In this document: positions 49,925 to 51,390 of the stretch, piece after piece
How positions within the stretch are numbered: position 1 is the first letter of the stretch
Layout of the letters: every line of letters starts with the position of its first letter
NCBI GenBank assembly: GCA_021201355.1
Contig: JAJQFC010000142.1
Coordinates: 1 to 51,390, forward strand
Length of the DNA stretch: 51,390 bases
Source: Planctomycetaceae bacterium
Lineage (GTDB): Bacteria > Planctomycetota > SZUA-567
Reading direction: 5' to 3'
Notes under the pieces: model-generated
Seen by the model: only the letters and a program-made list of their open reading frames with translations
The model's database searches: none
Told to the model about the DNA's origin: nothing
Made by a program: the position numbers and the translations under genes

Positions 49925-51058
49925 CTACTGATTAATCAGCTTCGCATTGATGGCGCCGGAAGCGAGCAATTGTTCGAAGATGGTGATTACCTGTTCCGTC
50001 GTCAAACCCATGGCGTTGAGTGTATCAATGAGGGTCTGGAGATCGGCGTTCGATCCGGGACCGCCGAGTTCGACGACGTTCCTGGGCGTATCGTTTTCGA
50101 GGACATAGGCGGCCGGTTCTTCCGGCGTTTCCGGTCGGACCCGGACGGTCTTGTCCTGAAGGCTGACGGTGGCGTCGGAGACCCGGACGTCCCCGGTGAT
50201 GACGATGGAATTCATCGCCCGGTTCACCAATATCGTCGCCGGCCGGTCCACCGCGACCGGGACGTCGAGAACGCTCGCGATATAGCGGGTCGTTTCGTAA
50301 CGGTAGCGGTCGGGAATTCTCACTATCACCTGGCCGGGGTCTTTGGCGATGGCGACCGGCACGGTGGCGGTGTTTTCCGCAAACATCGTCACTTCCTGAA
50401 GGTTCGGGTTGAGGGACGGCGTTTCGTTGATGCGCCTGGCGATGTTGGCGGCGTCGTTGTAGTTCGGGCGGTTCAGGTTGAGGCGGAGAAGCATGTCGTC
50501 CGAGACCACCATGCCGAAGGGGTAGGTGGCGAGTTGCATCGCCCCGGAGTTCTGGCCGGACGGGATGGTCCCCCGGGTCAGGATGCCGGCGCCGGCGATG
50601 ACGCGGCCGGTGGCCCGGGCCATCAGTTCCTGTCCAGAGAAGAGGTCGCAGGACAGGAGTTCGCCGCCTTCCAGGCTTTTCGCGTCGCCGATACTGGTGA
50701 CGCTTACCGGAAAAACCTGTCCGGGCCGGGAAAACGCCGGCATCTCGGCCTTGACCCGGACGATGGCGATATTGCCGGTGGCGAGGCTCGCCACATCGAA
50801 GTCGAAATTGCTGTTCCCCATGTATTTTCTGAGGAGGGTGAGGGCGGCCTCCTTCTTGTCGCCGGTGTTTGCAAGGCCGGTGACGATGCCGATGCCTTCC
50901 AGGGGAATGGACGGCGCGTGGTGGAGCGTCACGAGATCCCGGACCAATTCCGCCCTGGCCGTCCCGCCGATGGCGAGGGCGAACAGGCAGGCGAGGAGCA
51001 GGCGCCCGATAGTGCGTGTTGGTGTCGGTCTCTTGTCCCCTGTGGTCACGGTCTCCAT
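49925..51058 (-). CDS. flgI: Flagellar P-ring protein FlgI
   Basis: 377 residues from ATG 51058; the frame opens further upstream, but this start gives a proper signal peptide (TIGRLLLACLFALAIGGTARA). FlgI forms the periplasmic P ring around the rod, so the host has an outer membrane. Family landmarks are LVRDLVTLHHAP, the region IGIVTGLANTGD, FPVSVTSIGDAKSLEGG, and the end LGLTTEQVITIFEQLLASGAINAKL. The start of the ring operon (flgA/flgH) would lie beyond the window. Confidence 0.95.
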   Translation of the reverse strand: METVTTGDKRPTPTRTIGRLLLACLFALAIGGTARAELVRDLVTLHHAPSIPLEGIGIVTGLANTGDKKEAALTLLRKYMGNSNFDFDVASLATGNIAIVRVKAEMPAFSRPGQVFPVSVTSIGDAKSLEGGELLSCDLFSGQELMARATGRVIAGAGILTRGTIPSGQNSGAMQLATYPFGMVVSDDMLLRLNLNRPNYNDAANIARRINETPSLNPNLQEVTMFAENTATVPVAIAKDPGQVIVRIPDRYRYETTRYIASVLDVPVAVDRPATILVNRAMNSIVITGDVRVSDATVSLQDKTVRVRPETPEEPAAYVLENDTPRNVVELGGPGSNADLQTLIDTLNAMGLTTEQVITIFEQLLASGAINAKLINQ

Positions 51059-51163
51059 CACTTCACACGGGCGAATCGGGACAACGCCGTCCCTCCCTGT
51101 TTGTGGAGGGAAAGGGCCGGATGTTACGGTGAATCCCGGCCCGAACCGGCTTTTTTCCGTCAC

Positions 51164-51390
51164 ACTGGCGAATGGCCGTCACGATGACGCGTCCCACTCG
51201 TCCTTACTACAACTTATATCGGACATTCCCGCCCGCCTCTCCACTTTTTCCGGAAATAACGGCGGACAGGGCCGGCGCCCGGGGGGGCCCCGCGCCGCGT
51301 ACGGGGGGGGCGGTGTTAGGGGTGTGTGGCGTTTTAACAAATCCGAGCCCCCCCGACAACTCAGGGTGGGGGGTTGGGTGTTCTGCTTGA
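51164..51390. other. Window end with low-complexity G/C runs, no recognisable gene
   Basis: The region upstream of flgI should contain flgH/flgA-type genes but shows none in any frame. The last 120 bases carry runs of G and C and end in TTCTGCTTGA, which equals the end of a common Illumina adapter. This may be a poor-quality contig end. Confidence 0.4.

Noticed and set aside
49544-51187. 547-codon plus-strand frame opposite flgJ and flgI
   Set aside because: It overlaps two recognised flagellar genes and has no family features.

Overview
The window is a flagellated Gram-negative (diderm) bacterial chromosome carrying a nearly complete temperate T7-like podovirus prophage (Autographiviridae-type, about 43 kb). 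Host genes occupy both ends. On the left are the tail of an unidentified gene and a Gfo/Idh/MocA oxidoreductase (1-1367). On the right are a XylR-type regulator (44980-46116), a methyl-accepting chemotaxis protein (46272-48215, minus) and the flagellar genes flgN, flgJ and flgI (48790-51058, minus). The high GC content, sugar-type oxidoreductases, XylR/AraC regulator and FlgI-FlgJ-FlgN order would fit a PVC-group bacterium (Lentisphaerae/Planctomycetes) or a deltaproteobacterium. The sequence alone does not decide between them.

The prophage runs from about 1419 to about 44602 and keeps the T7 gene order almost exactly. From left to right it has: the single-subunit RNA polymerase (1651-4251); the DNA metabolism block of SSB, endonuclease I, amidase/lysozyme, primase-helicase, DNA polymerase and 5'-3' exonuclease, interspersed with methyltransferases, a glutaredoxin, a radical-SAM RlmN-like enzyme, a nucleotide kinase and a phosphoesterase (4372-17737); and the virion block of gp7.3-like protein, portal, scaffold, capsid, tail tubes A and B, four internal virion proteins, tail fibres, a lysis-type membrane protein and the two terminase subunits (17776-37393). 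The linear genome ends of the virus most likely lie in the structured, repeat-rich gap 37394-37807. To the right of that is the virus left arm: small early proteins and a lysogeny module with a ribbon-helix-helix protein, an operator/promoter region, candidate structured RNA, a BRO-type antirepressor, an excisionase-like protein and a tyrosine integrase (37808-44568).

In the circular phage genome the integrase gene lies directly upstream of the RNA polymerase gene, with attP between them. Integration therefore places the early promoters and the polymerase gene at opposite ends of the prophage. Together with a terminator (1523-1555) and a hairpin that covers the polymerase ribosome binding site (1623-1640), this suggests how a virus whose late genes need their own polymerase can stay silent. 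Other unusual points are a 44-bp perfect repeat after the polymerase and terminase genes (likely a phage promoter), two antisense small membrane-protein genes that look like lysogenic-conversion cargo, a zinc-finger-like insertion inside the endonuclease I active site, an in-frame amber codon in a head gene, a -1 frameshift in a DNA methyltransferase and a glutaredoxin gene with an apparent AUU start.
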